NCBI GenBank assembly: GCA_002408465.1
Contig: DHSM01000024.1
Span: 1-54,684 of the forward strand
DNA length: 54,684 bases
Source: Firmicutes bacterium UBA5286
GTDB lineage: Bacteria > Bacillota > Proteinivoracia > UBA4975
Reading direction: 5' to 3'
A model generated the notes under the pieces. It was not told the DNA's origin. It did no database searches and worked only from the letters and a program-made list of their open reading frames with translations. A program made the position numbers and the translations under genes. Shown here piece after piece: positions 8,082 through 16,376 of this stretch. Each line of letters starts with the position of its first letter. Position 1 is the stretch's first letter.

Positions 8082-8221
8082 TCCAAGTCGGCCAAGTCTG
8101 CAAAGACCTCCGGAACTGCAAAGAAGACCACTAAGAGAAAAAAGATTACCAAGACCAAAAAGAAAAAGACTAATTAAACCAGTTTTGAAGCCCCTTGTAT
8201 GGGGGCTTTTTTATTAAGTTC
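8080..8221 (+). repeat. Direct repeat copy B
   Basis: The second copy of the repeat at 6575-6717. It keeps the reading frame of the DUF937 tail to its TAA (8175-8177), with Thr-to-Arg and Arg-to-Lys changes. Its terminator is intact: AAGCCCC pairs with GGGGCTT (8189-8208 region), followed by T6. The intact terminator suggests this is the displaced original end of the gene. Confidence 0.9.
8081..8177 (+). pseudogene. Detached 3' fragment of the DUF937 gene
   Basis: About 31 codons in frame with the DUF937 Lys/Thr tail end at TAA 8175-8177. There is no start codon or ribosome site, and the divergent toxin-antitoxin promoter lies directly upstream. It is a leftover of the duplication or insertion event. 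Confidence 0.75.
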
Positions 8222-8297
8222 CCACTAAAAAAAGGACAGAAGATACAGGATGTGATATATTCAGAGAGGGAAACTCTGGGAACGGGGGGCGGGGCAA

Positions 8298-8921
8298 TTG
8301 CGAGTAATAGTTGTCGATGATGATGCCTTAATTAGGGACAGTCTCACCATGCTGCTGGAATTGGAAGCGGATTTTGAAGTCATCGGCGTCGGCGACAACG
8401 GCCAGGAGGCCTTTGCCCTCTGTCAGAAAGAACAGCCGGATTTGGTGCTGATGGATATCCGCATGCCAGTCATGGACGGAGTGTTGGGCACTAAACTGAT
8501 AAAAGAGCATTTCCCCGCCATCAAAGTGGTGATTCTCACCACTTTTAAAGATGATGAGTATATCAGGGAAGCCCTGAAAAATGGGGCTGAGGGCTATATT
8601 CTTAAAAGCCAGCCTGCCGACAGCATTGTGGACAGTCTGCGGGCGGTAGGCAAGGGCTCAATCGTCCTGGAACGGGCGGTAGCCTCCAGCTTATCGGCCA
8701 TGCTCAAAGAGGATAAAAAAAAGGCCAAGACAGATTTGCAGCTGACCGACAGGGAGATGGAGATTCTGGAATTGGTGGGTCAGGGCCAGACTAACCGTGA
8801 AATCGCGGAAATACTGTTTCTTAGCGAAGGCACCGTCCGCAATTATGTCACCGCTCTACTGGAAAAATTGAATCTGCGAGATCGCACCCAGCTGGCTATT
8901 TTTTACCTGAAGAATTATTGA
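8298..8921 (+). CDS. NarL/LuxR-family response regulator
   Basis: A 207-aa regulator. The receiver domain has the acidic pocket (DDD at 7-9), phospho-acceptor Asp53 in LMDIRMP and a conserved Lys in LKSQPA. The C-terminal LuxR-type helix-turn-helix begins LTDREMEILELV and contains TNREIAEILFLSEGTVRNYV. TTG 8298 follows a GGGGGGCGGGG stretch. It is the natural partner of the HisKA_3 kinase at 4806; the DUF937 gene and the inserted toxin-antitoxin segment now separate the two. The likely target is the exporter operon at 1554-4746 (inference). Confidence 0.9.
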   Translation: MRVIVVDDDALIRDSLTMLLELEADFEVIGVGDNGQEAFALCQKEQPDLVLMDIRMPVMDGVLGTKLIKEHFPAIKVVILTTFKDDEYIREALKNGAEGYILKSQPADSIVDSLRAVGKGSIVLERAVASSLSAMLKEDKKKAKTDLQLTDREMEILELVGQGQTNREIAEILFLSEGTVRNYVTALLEKLNLRDRTQLAIFYLKNY

Positions 8922-8925
8922 AATT

Positions 8926-8952
8926 GGGCTGCCATCGGCAGCCCCTTGTTTT
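8926..8952 (+). terminator. Terminator after the response regulator
   Basis: GGGCTGCC (8926-8933) pairs with GGCAGCCC (8937-8944) around a 3-nt loop, followed by CTTGTTTT. It separates convergent genes and may act in both directions. Confidence 0.75.
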
Positions 8953-9547
8953 ATGCTTCTTTGCCCAAAGACGGCTTCTGCTTATGTTTGTTTTTGGCCA
9001 TGGAATATGTCCACAATTCAATCAGCATATTGCCATCAATCAAATCGATATTCAGGTCTTGGGCATATTTTCTTGCATTGCTGGAAAAATCCGAGGTGGT
9101 AACGACAAAACCGCCGGCAGCTTCTTGTTTCACCATTTGGGAATGAATAATCGCTACGGGCTCATAGCCTACAAAATTGCCTTCATCATAGCATTTGACC
9201 TGGCCCAGGTGCAGATTTTTCCCCTGGCGGTGTTCGATATCCACGCCAAAATCGCCGCTGGCCTTGGTGACTGAAGTCTTGCCCCCATAGCTCATGCGCA
9301 TGATTTTCGCTACAAAGCGTTCAAAGTCCAGGGGAGTTTCTTCGCCCTCAGAAGACTGAATAGGGCCAAAGCGTTTTATTAGTCCGGCCAGCAATGTTCG
9401 CTTCATTTCGCTGTTGCAATCCGTCAGTCCTGCGATGACAGTTTCCAGGCTGGCGGTTTTTTTTCTGTATTCCCTGACCCAGTACAGGCCAAAGCCCAGG
9501 ACGGTAAACAGCCCGATAATGGTAAATATGCGTAAGAAGCCTTCCAT
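8951..9547 (-). CDS. Membrane-anchored Mrr-like restriction endonuclease-fold protein
   Basis: A 198-aa protein. Residues about 5-24 form a membrane anchor, followed by a linker helix. The C-terminal half has the Mrr-type PD-(D/E)XK nuclease pattern: LDFERFVAKIM (Glu helix), GDFGVDIE (metal-binding Asp) and LGQVKCY (QXK). AAGGFVVTTSDFSSNARKYA follows, as is common in Mrr_cat domains. Such proteins cut DNA, often modified DNA, though membrane-anchored versions are poorly understood. GTGA/CAGGTGA precedes the ATG. It has no methyltransferase neighbour, so a classical restriction-modification system is unlikely. Confidence 0.8.
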   Translation of the reverse strand: MEGFLRIFTIIGLFTVLGFGLYWVREYRKKTASLETVIAGLTDCNSEMKRTLLAGLIKRFGPIQSSEGEETPLDFERFVAKIMRMSYGGKTSVTKASGDFGVDIEHRQGKNLHLGQVKCYDEGNFVGYEPVAIIHSQMVKQEAAGGFVVTTSDFSSNARKYAQDLNIDLIDGNMLIELWTYSMAKNKHKQKPSLGKEA

Positions 9548-9706
9548 AATAAATCACCTGCTTTCATCATGGAATTATATCCCATTTCCCCCGGTATATT
9601 CTCATTCACCGGCGATATATAATAAGCAGATAAAATTTCTTCGTACACCGGATGATTTTGTTGTTTCTTGTGTTACAATGGAAAAGAATGATGGGAGGGC
9701 TAGTGG

Positions 9707-11092
9707 GTGAAAAATAACCGGGAAAAAATTCTACATGGCAATATGCGTTCTGTTTTGCTGTCCTTGGCGCTTCCCGTCATGGCAGCCAATGCCATCCAAA
9801 CCATCTATGGATTGGCAGATACATTTTGGGTGAGCAAACTGGCCGATGGAGATATTGCCGTTGCCGCAGTAAGTTATATCGGTCCCATGGTTGGCGTTGC
9901 AATCGCTCTTGGTATTGGCATGAACATAGCAGGAATCAGCATAATTTCTCAGTTTGTCGGCCTGGGCCGGGAAAATGAGCCCCGTAAAGTTGCCGGGCAA
10001 CTGGTCAGTTTTTCCTTTTTCTTTTCGGTAGTGCTGGGAATCCTGGGGCTTCTCTTTGGCAAACAGCTGCTGGCTGCTACAGGTGCAGAGGGATTGATTC
10101 TTGAGTATGGCTGGGATTACTTGCAGGCTGTGTTCTTGGGGGGACCTGCCATGTTTGTCTTTTTTGCCTTTCAGTCCATAAAGCAGGCCCAAGGGGATAC
10201 CTTGACTCCTATGTTGCTGGCCGGGGCCTCTGTTATTTTGAATGTTTTCCTTGACCCGGTATTTATGTTTACCTTTGATCTGGGAATAGCAGGCGCCGCC
10301 TGGGCAACTGTAGTCACCCGAGCCTTGAGCACTGTAGTCGGCATGTATTTGCTGTTCTTTACTGACAATGGTCTGCGTTTAAACTTGGGGGACTTGCGGT
10401 TTAACAGGAAGATAATGGGCAAGATTATTAAAATCGGCCTGCCCTCGGGCTTCGGCCAGTCAATTGAGGGCATTGGCTTTATGATTATGAACAGTTTTGT
10501 CCTCAGCTTTGGCGATTACACCGTGGCCGCCTTTGGCATAGGCAACAGAATCAACAACCTGATCTTTATGCCGGCCATGGGCCTAGGTTCTGCCCTGGCC
10601 GCCGTAGTTGGGCAAAACCTGGGGGCCAATAAGATTGACCGGGCTGTCAAGGCGGTCAAGGAAAGCATTTTCCTGTCGGTGACCATAATGGCTGCGGGAG
10701 CAGTTGCCATGTTCTTTGCTGCGCCTCACATTATCAAGATCTTTTCCCAGCATCCCCTTGTGCTGGAACAGGGGACCTACTACTTGCGTCTTATCTCAAT
10801 GTCCATTCCCTTGATGGGGATTTTTCAGGCTTTTGTCGGCTGTTTCCAAGGTTCAGGGCACACCCTCATGGCTATGCTTGTAACCACCGGCAGGCTGTGG
10901 GCCCTGCGCTTGCCCATGATTATCCTCTTCAAATATTTCACCCCGCTGGCCGAGAAATCCGTCTGGTTTGCTATGGTGGGCAGCAACCTGCTTACCTGCG
11001 TCTTTGCCTTCTTCTTATTCTTGTCTGGACGCTGGAAACAGAAAGTTGTCGATGAGAAAGAGGACTATATTGGCGATTTGGAGCTTTCCTAA
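9707..11092 (+). CDS. MATE-family efflux transporter
   Basis: A 461-aa inner-membrane antiporter with about 12 membrane segments in two related halves, the typical MATE size. The N-terminal half has LALPVMAANAIQTIYGLADTF with the conserved pattern of the first helix. The second half repeats it with KIGLPSGFGQSIEGIGFMI. Members expel cationic drugs or other small molecules using Na+ or H+ gradients; the substrate is unknown here. GTG 9707 follows GGGAGGGC. It is monocistronic, with its own terminator. Confidence 0.92.
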   Translation: MKNNREKILHGNMRSVLLSLALPVMAANAIQTIYGLADTFWVSKLADGDIAVAAVSYIGPMVGVAIALGIGMNIAGISIISQFVGLGRENEPRKVAGQLVSFSFFFSVVLGILGLLFGKQLLAATGAEGLILEYGWDYLQAVFLGGPAMFVFFAFQSIKQAQGDTLTPMLLAGASVILNVFLDPVFMFTFDLGIAGAAWATVVTRALSTVVGMYLLFFTDNGLRLNLGDLRFNRKIMGKIIKIGLPSGFGQSIEGIGFMIMNSFVLSFGDYTVAAFGIGNRINNLIFMPAMGLGSALAAVVGQNLGANKIDRAVKAVKESIFLSVTIMAAGAVAMFFAAPHIIKIFSQHPLVLEQGTYYLRLISMSIPLMGIFQAFVGCFQGSGHTLMAMLVTTGRLWALRLPMIILFKYFTPLAEKSVWFAMVGSNLLTCVFAFFLFLSGRWKQKVVDEKEDYIGDLELS

Positions 11093-11103
11093 ACTATAGA
11101 TTA

Positions 11104-11134
11104 AGCCCTGGCTAAGGAACAGCCAGGGCTTTCT
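11104..11134 (+). terminator. Terminator of the MATE gene
   Basis: AGCCCTGGCT (11104-11113) and AGCCAGGGCT (11121-11130) form a perfect 10-bp stem with a 7-nt loop, followed by TTCT. Confidence 0.8.
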
Positions 11135-11240
11135 CACGTGCAAATTTAAGAATACAAATAAAATGTTTCCTGAAAAAGGTTATTTTCAATAACTGGCGAA
11201 TATACAATTATGAAATTTGAATCTTGGGAGGTGGGCTTCT

Positions 11241-12566
11241 GTGGAGTGGAAACCGTCCCAGCCCCTATTGGAATGTGGACTGAAATTTGATTTTCCCCCA
11301 GTTGGAGCCGGAGAGGGCCAGGTCCGGCTGACCGATGCTGCTTTGGAATTGATGCCCGAACATGGCAGGACATTGACATATTCTTACCGGGACATTGCCC
11401 AAGTGCAAGCCCAGGACTATCAAGTTATCCTCAATGTACAGGGAGGGGAATTGCGCCTCTTTCACCTGGGCAGACTGTATTCTGACTTTGTCCGCATCCT
11501 GATCTTTCAGCGCAATGAGCTCATTCTCACAGATTTGCTCATGCAGGAGAAGGTTCGGCGGGCAGGAATCGCCGCTGTTTGCACCAAGCTGGTTGACGGG
11601 CAAGCCATTGAATTGAACAATTGTGAGTTGCGTCTGTGTGACACTGCTCTCTTAATAATCCCTGAATACGCTGAGCCCATTCGTTTGCCTCTGAGTTATA
11701 TCACCGGGGTTACTGAAGAAGGGCATTCCCTGACTATAAAGAGCGAAGCCGGGGATTACCGCCTGCGCAAAATGGGCAGGGAGTTCATTCCCTTTTCCGA
11801 GCTGCTCTCCCAGGCCATGAATGAACTCATGGCCAAAGCCCAGGGCCTGTTGCGGGAACTGGCCCCCGCTGCGGGCGCAAATGTCATTCAGCTGGCCGCC
11901 AGCCTGATGCGGGAGGGCCGGGCGGCAAAGCGGGGAGAGCTTGACAAAATTGATCCCATCATCTGGAAGAGCCTGGAATTGCAGTTGGATTCAGCCGGCA
12001 TCAAACAGGAATACGAGTTTCTCAGCTCCGCCACCAGCAGCAAGCAGCAATGCATCGGCTTTAAGCGAGAGCTGGTGGCTCAGGCAGGCACAGAGTATAT
12101 CTGGTTTCTCATTCCCATTCCTGAAAGGAATCTAATCGCTATGGAAGCTTCTTCTGGCCCCGATAGCGGCAGAGCCACCTATTTCTTTACAATTGCTCCC
12201 AGGTCAGCCTTCACCAAATTAAAACCCCAGGATCTGGCGGGGCAGGTGGACAGCCTGCTGACTGAGATTAATCGCTGCATGCTGGCCATAAATTTTCGCC
12301 GGGAACCCATTTATCTTGCCGAAGAAAGACTACTCCAGCCCAAATATCAAAAGTACTGGCAGGCGGTAAACAGAATCCCTGAGCTGCAAATGCTGAGGGA
12401 GCGCTTTGCCGGCAGAGTGTTTCACCGGGAGCCGGAGCAATGGCAACAGGATGTCAAGGATTTGCTTAAGTTTAATCTGACCACCGCCGACGACAAGAAA
12501 GTTTGGGTCAAAAGCGATCTGGATACCCCCGAAGAAATATCGGAAGAAACCGAGAATGGAGGTTGA
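11241..12566 (+). CDS. Tandem PH-like-domain protein, function unknown
   Basis: A 441-aa soluble protein with an internal duplication. Residues about 25-95 (RLTDAALELMPEHGRTLTYS...LRLFHLGRLYSDF) and about 125-190 (RLCDTALLIIPEYAEPIRLP...YRLRKMGREFIPF) align over their length as beta-rich, PH-like units. The C-terminal half (about 230-430) is alpha/beta, with no motif I know. GTG 11241 follows GGGAGGTG with 7-nt spacing. The next two genes, encoding zinc-ribbon proteins, follow closely (3 and 20 nt), so the three are co-transcribed. The set looks like one functional unit, perhaps a cytoplasmic assembly or sorting complex (inference). Confidence 0.7.
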   Translation: MEWKPSQPLLECGLKFDFPPVGAGEGQVRLTDAALELMPEHGRTLTYSYRDIAQVQAQDYQVILNVQGGELRLFHLGRLYSDFVRILIFQRNELILTDLLMQEKVRRAGIAAVCTKLVDGQAIELNNCELRLCDTALLIIPEYAEPIRLPLSYITGVTEEGHSLTIKSEAGDYRLRKMGREFIPFSELLSQAMNELMAKAQGLLRELAPAAGANVIQLAASLMREGRAAKRGELDKIDPIIWKSLELQLDSAGIKQEYEFLSSATSSKQQCIGFKRELVAQAGTEYIWFLIPIPERNLIAMEASSGPDSGRATYFFTIAPRSAFTKLKPQDLAGQVDSLLTEINRCMLAINFRREPIYLAEERLLQPKYQKYWQAVNRIPELQMLRERFAGRVFHREPEQWQQDVKDLLKFNLTTADDKKVWVKSDLDTPEEISEETENGG

Positions 12567-12569
12567 GCA

Positions 12570-12896
12570 ATGGTAGGTTATAAACATCCCTGTCGCTACT
12601 GCGATGAGCTGGTCCCCAATGACGCCAGAGTCTGTCCTTTTTGCGGCAAGGCTGACCCTGCTGGTCCTCTGCGCTGCCCCCAGTGCAGGAGCCCTGTAGA
12701 AAAAAACTGGCTAGCCTGCAGCCATTGTGGTCAGCAGCTGCAAGTCACCTGCACCGCTTGTGGAAAAAAGACCCCCCTGGAGGCTGCCTGTGTTCACTGC
12801 AAGACTTCATTGACAGTAATCTGTCCCAACAAAAAATGCAAGCATTCCCAGCCCCAGGCAGACGTATGTATAAAATGCGGAACACCGCTAAAATAA
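12570..12896 (+). CDS. Multi-zinc-ribbon protein
   Basis: A 108-aa protein made almost entirely of CxxC knuckles: CRYC, CPFC, CPQC, CSHC, CTAC, CVHC, CPNKKC and CIKC. It has enough cysteines for four zinc sites arranged as two double zinc ribbons. It has no membrane segment or catalytic motif. Such proteins usually act as small nucleic-acid or protein adaptors. It starts 3 nt after the preceding gene and is in the same operon. Confidence 0.8.
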   Translation: MVGYKHPCRYCDELVPNDARVCPFCGKADPAGPLRCPQCRSPVEKNWLACSHCGQQLQVTCTACGKKTPLEAACVHCKTSLTVICPNKKCKHSQPQADVCIKCGTPLK

Positions 12897-12916
12897 CAAG
12901 ATAGGAGGAGAAACTA

Positions 12917-13582
12917 ATGACCATGCATTCCTTTACCAGCAATTATGAAGATAACAGCACCGAGGCAGGCTTTCAATTCACTTTCTATTGCGATCTCTGT
13001 CATGAAGGCTACAAGAGCAAATTTATTCCTTCTAGTACATACAAGAAAGGAAAATTGCTCCGAGGGCTTGGCGGCCTGATTGGCGCCGCCACCAACCTGA
13101 CCGGTCAATATAGCCTGGGCGGAGGCCTGGAACGGGGAGCAGATGTTCTCAGTGAGCGGCACGAGGGCATGACCCCCGAATGGCATAAGGAATACGAGAA
13201 GGCCTTTAAACTGGCACAGAATGAGGCCAAGGGTCACTTTATCCGCTGCCCCAAATGCCGGCGCTATGTGTGCGAAAACGATTGGAACGAGCAAGCCGGC
13301 CTCTGTGTCGAAGACGCTCCCCGGGAAAATGTCGAGGTCGTTGCCGCCCGGGCCAGCAGAATGATGGATGAAATCCGGGAAAGAGCAGAAGAGACCCGGG
13401 TCTTCACAGGCAAAATTGACAGCCGCACTACCCTATGCCCCAAATGCGGCAAGCCCTCAGGGGAAGGCAAGTTTTGCAACAACTGCGGAGCCAATCTCAG
13501 CATGATCGAATGCGAGAACTGCGGCACTCTCAGTCCTGCCGGCACCAGATTCTGCGGAGAATGTGGCGAAAGTCTCATCTGA
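12917..13582 (+). CDS. Zinc-ribbon protein with central Gly-rich segment
   Basis: A 221-aa protein. An N-terminal CDLC pairs with CPKCRRYVCENDW around residues 114-125. Between them lies a Gly-rich stretch (LLRGLGGLIGAATN) that could insert in or lie along a membrane. A helical region follows, and the C-terminus is a double zinc ribbon (CPKCGKP, CNNCGAN, CENCGTL, CGECGES). GGAGGAG precedes ATG 12917. Last gene of the three-gene operon; a terminator follows within 6 bp. Confidence 0.78.
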   Translation: MTMHSFTSNYEDNSTEAGFQFTFYCDLCHEGYKSKFIPSSTYKKGKLLRGLGGLIGAATNLTGQYSLGGGLERGADVLSERHEGMTPEWHKEYEKAFKLAQNEAKGHFIRCPKCRRYVCENDWNEQAGLCVEDAPRENVEVVAARASRMMDEIRERAEETRVFTGKIDSRTTLCPKCGKPSGEGKFCNNCGANLSMIECENCGTLSPAGTRFCGECGESLI

Positions 13583-13587
13583 TTCTA

Positions 13588-13618
13588 ACAAGGCTGCTGG
13601 CAAAGCAGCCTTGTTTTA
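13588..13618 (+). terminator. Terminator of the zinc-ribbon operon
   Basis: ACAAGGCTGCT (13588-13598) and AGCAGCCTTGT (13604-13614) form an 11-bp stem with a 5-nt loop and a T-tract. Confidence 0.85.
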
Positions 13619-13652
13619 TGTAGGGGAGCGGAGACTGCTCCCTCAGGAGAAA

Positions 13653-13681
13653 TTGCTCTTCAAATGACATAGGATTATGAT
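13653..13681 (+). promoter_or_regulatory. Promoter of the 5'-nucleotidase gene
   Basis: TTGCTC (13653-13658) and TATGAT (13676-13681) have a 17-bp spacer, 27 bp before the ATG. Confidence 0.55.
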
Positions 13682-13708
13682 ACTATCAATAGAAAGGGGG
13701 GTGGAGCA

Positions 13709-14626
13709 ATGCCGCAGACCTTAGATGACAAATTAGTAATCGCCATATCTTCCCGGGCTCTTTTTGATCTCGAGGAGAGCAACCGGGTCTTTGAAGAAGA
13801 AGGCCTGGAGCGGTACACTGAGTACCAGATAGAGCATGAGAATGAGCCCCTGCTGCCTGGGGTAGCCTTTCCGCTGATCCGGAGACTCTTGGCCCTTAGA
13901 GATCCATTAACGGGCAAGGAGGCTGTGGAGGTCATCCTCATTTCTCGAAATGACGCCAACACCGGCCTCAGGGTGTTTAACTCAATCCAGCACCACAAGC
14001 TGAATATCACCAGGGCAGCCTTTACCTGCAGCCGATCGCCTTTTAACTACCTGCCTGCCTTTCAGGCAGATCTGTTTTTGTCTGCCAATCCCGATGATGT
14101 CAGTGTTGCGCTGCAGCATGGGAAGGCCAGCGCTACTTTGCTGACAGGACCGGAATATGAAGATGATGATTCGCCGGAGATTCGCATCGCCTTTGACGGA
14201 GATGCAGTGTTGTTTAGCGATGAGGCAGAGATTGTATACAAGACAAAGGGTCTGGAGGACTTTACGCGCCACGAGGTGGAAAAGAGCGATGTTCCCCTGA
14301 TGCCAGGCCCCTTTAAGGGCTTTCTTGAAGCCCTGAACAGATTGCAGACCATGTACCAGGCCAGGGGGGAACAGCCAATTCGCATTGCCTTGGTCACGGC
14401 CAGGCAGGCCCCTTCCCACAAGCGGGCCATAAATACCTTGCGTTCCTGGGGCGTCACCGTGGATGAGGCCTTTTTCCTGGGTGGATTGGACAAGGAACCC
14501 ATTCTCGCTAAATTCCGTCCTCATATCTTCTTTGATGATCAGCAGAGTTACTGTCTGTCGGCAGCGGGCAAAGTGCCCACAGGTCATGTTCCTTCGGGAA
14601 TCGCCAACAAGCAGGAATGCATATAA
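13709..14626 (+). CDS. Cytosolic-type 5'-nucleotidase (NT5C1 family)
   Basis: A 305-aa protein that resembles the family of cytosolic 5'-nucleotidase I, which dephosphorylates nucleoside monophosphates such as AMP. Matching segments are VIAISSRALFDLEESNRVFE near the N-terminus, VEVILISRNDANTGLRVF, IRIAFDGDAVLFSDE (HAD-like Asp motif), IALVTARQAPSHKRAI, and HIFFDDQQSYC near the C-terminus. The FDGDAVLFSDE and FFDDQ motifs fit HAD-type metal-binding aspartates. It has its own promoter and stands alone, so a role in nucleotide salvage is inferred from family only. Confidence 0.88.
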   Translation: MPQTLDDKLVIAISSRALFDLEESNRVFEEEGLERYTEYQIEHENEPLLPGVAFPLIRRLLALRDPLTGKEAVEVILISRNDANTGLRVFNSIQHHKLNITRAAFTCSRSPFNYLPAFQADLFLSANPDDVSVALQHGKASATLLTGPEYEDDDSPEIRIAFDGDAVLFSDEAEIVYKTKGLEDFTRHEVEKSDVPLMPGPFKGFLEALNRLQTMYQARGEQPIRIALVTARQAPSHKRAINTLRSWGVTVDEAFFLGGLDKEPILAKFRPHIFFDDQQSYCLSAAGKVPTGHVPSGIANKQECI

Positions 14627-14660
14627 ACAATGGCTGTCCATGGGAGCCTTTTTTTGGGCA

Positions 14661-14687
14661 AAAAAACAGACTGCCGAGGCAGTCTGT
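14661..14687 (-). terminator. Bidirectional terminator, nucleotidase / ferritin-like gene
   Basis: ACAGACTGC (14666-14674) and GCAGTCTGT (14679-14687) form a 9-bp stem. On the minus strand it is followed by T6, so it ends the gene at 14695; the nucleotidase converges from the other side. Confidence 0.75.
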
Positions 14688-14694
14688 CAAGATA

Positions 14695-15186
14695 TCACGC
14701 AGGACTAAAGCCCTGCCTTTCCCACCAATCTTCTTTCAGGGACTCATACTCAGAGAGGAATTTCTCCAAATGCTGATTCTCCCACATAATCAGGTTGTTG
14801 TACAGCCTCTTGGCAGCGGGGAACTGGGATTGTTCTGCGGCAGCGGTGTAGAAGTCTATAGCCGCCTTTTCCATGTTGACCCCAATGCCGAACACCGACA
14901 CCGCCAGAGATCCGCTTTCCCTGCCTATGTTCTTTTTGGTATAAAGCCCCGGAGCCGGCGGATCAGCAATCTTGGAGAAGTCAAATCCATCAGGGTTATT
15001 GGCCGCAAGCTGCTTATACATTTCCCGGAGCCATTCAATATGCTTTTGCTCTTCTGCAGCCAGCTGGGAAAAGGCTTCCTTCGCTTCCTGGCTTTCTACC
15101 TGGTTGCCGGCAAGGGTATAGAAATCATAGCCTTCCTGCTCATTCAACAGGGCCTGCCGAATAATCTTCAGTTCGTGGATAAGCAT
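14695..15186 (-). CDS. Ferritin-like diiron protein (rubrerythrin-like)
   Basis: A 163-aa four-helix protein. Conserved metal ligands are visible: E17 in NEQEGYDFY, EEQKH near residue 46, E105 in NMEKAAIDFY, and ENQHLEKF near residue 136. The pattern E...ExxH repeated twice is that of ferritin-like diiron carboxylate proteins. It lacks the rubredoxin-like CxxC tail of classical rubrerythrin. Family members handle peroxide or iron in anaerobes. A good AGGTGAGAG site precedes ATG 15186 on the minus strand. Confidence 0.83.
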   Translation of the reverse strand: MLIHELKIIRQALLNEQEGYDFYTLAGNQVESQEAKEAFSQLAAEEQKHIEWLREMYKQLAANNPDGFDFSKIADPPAPGLYTKKNIGRESGSLAVSVFGIGVNMEKAAIDFYTAAAEQSQFPAAKRLYNNLIMWENQHLEKFLSEYESLKEDWWERQGFSPA

Positions 15187-15236
15187 TCTCTCACCTCCAA
15201 TTTGTATTTGAGATAAGCAGCAATAAAGCAGACAGC

Positions 15237-16100
15237 TTATACAGGCTGGTAGGAGTTGTTGAGGAAAAAGACGGCCACACCGCCCAATCCTATATGACAG
15301 CCAAGGACGCTGCCAACCACATTGACGACAATATCTTTAAAGCCAAACGTCTTTTCAATCAAGTTTTTTAAGAGCATGGCAGCTTCAGGATCATCAGCGT
15401 GGCTGATGCCAATAGTTTGACCCAGTCTAGAACATTTTTCGCCCATGATCTCAACCAGTCTCATGATCGCCTTGTTTTTGCCCCGCACTTTTTGGAAGGG
15501 GATCATCAGGCCTTCTTTGACATGAAGCAAAGGCTTGATTTTCAGGAGGCTGCCAACGAAAGCGCTGGTCCTGCTGACTCTGCCGCCCCGATAAAGATAA
15601 TCCAGATCATCAACGGTAAAGATGTGTTCCATATGGGGAGCTTGCCGCATTATCCTGTCAGCAATTTCAGGAACCGCCTTTCCGTCTTTGGCCATCCTGG
15701 CTGCTTCAAGCACCAGCAGGCCCTGGCCCATGGAGCCGCAAAGGGTGTCAACAACTTCTATACAAGGTTCCGAGTTCTGCTCATTTAGATCCTGGGCCAC
15801 CATCATTCCTGTCTGGCATGTTCCCGAAAGCTTGGAGGAAAAGGCAATATAAATACATTGTCTGCCCAAATCGATGAACTTTTGAAACACCTGGGTAAAT
15901 ATCTGGGCCGGGGTCTGGCTGGTGCGAGGTATTTTGCCTTCCCGGATTGCCGCGTAAACCTGCTCTGGGCAGATATCCTTGCCATCGACCAATTCTTTGC
16001 CATCCAGCTGGACCAAGAGAGGAATTACCTCAATATCATTTTCCTCTATCAAGTTATCGGGTAAATCACAGGCGCTGTCAGTAATGATTTTGACGGTCAT
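15237..16100 (-). CDS. DegV-family fatty-acid-binding protein
   Basis: A 287-aa protein of the DegV/FakB family. The N-terminus VKIITDSACDLP is diagnostic. Later segments RTSQTPAQIF, FSSKLSGTCQTG, VVDTLCGSMGQGLL and LDYLYRGGRVSRTSAFVGSLLKIKPLL are all standard. Such proteins bind a fatty acid and, with a FakA kinase, feed host or recycled fatty acids into phospholipid; no FakA is encoded here. The start at 16100 follows AAAGGGG; a longer upstream frame to 16178 lacks a ribosome site. Confidence 0.92.
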   Translation of the reverse strand: MTVKIITDSACDLPDNLIEENDIEVIPLLVQLDGKELVDGKDICPEQVYAAIREGKIPRTSQTPAQIFTQVFQKFIDLGRQCIYIAFSSKLSGTCQTGMMVAQDLNEQNSEPCIEVVDTLCGSMGQGLLVLEAARMAKDGKAVPEIADRIMRQAPHMEHIFTVDDLDYLYRGGRVSRTSAFVGSLLKIKPLLHVKEGLMIPFQKVRGKNKAIMRLVEIMGEKCSRLGQTIGISHADDPEAAMLLKNLIEKTFGFKDIVVNVVGSVLGCHIGLGGVAVFFLNNSYQPV

Positions 16101-16229
16101 TTCCGTACCCCTTTCCGAATAGAATGCAATGTCAATATTTGAAAATCCCTGCATATGCCTCAATGACACCATATGCATGAAATGTTGTTAAGCAGATTCA
16201 ATGCCTGCATCGCCGCTGGAATCCGAGCC

Positions 16230-16252
16230 AGCGATAGTAATCGCTTTTTTTT
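16230..16252 (+). terminator. Intrinsic terminator with alternative hairpin
   Basis: AGCGAT (16230-16235) pairs with ATCGCT (16240-16245) followed by eight T. The competing stem CGCTGG/CCAGCG uses the first arm. No plus-strand gene precedes it closely, so what it controls is unclear. Confidence 0.5.
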
Positions 16253-16367
16253 ATGCCAGTACATACGCTCCTTCCGTTATGTCTGTGCATATTTATTACT
16301 ATTATAAGCGATACATGGCAAAGATGAAAGGCTAGTTCCGGCTAGCATATTTCACTCTGTGAAAGTA

Positions 16368-16376
16368 TGGTATAAT
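16368..16376 (+). promoter_or_regulatory. Extended -10 promoter for the zinc-ribbon/TPR gene
   Basis: TGGTATAAT carries a perfect -10 hexamer and the TGn extension, which makes a weak -35 region acceptable. The start codon lies 66 bp downstream. Confidence 0.55.

Noticed and set aside
13982..14641. 219-codon minus-strand frame opposite the 5'-nucleotidase
   Set aside because: Antisense to a gene with recognisable family motifs and its own promoter.
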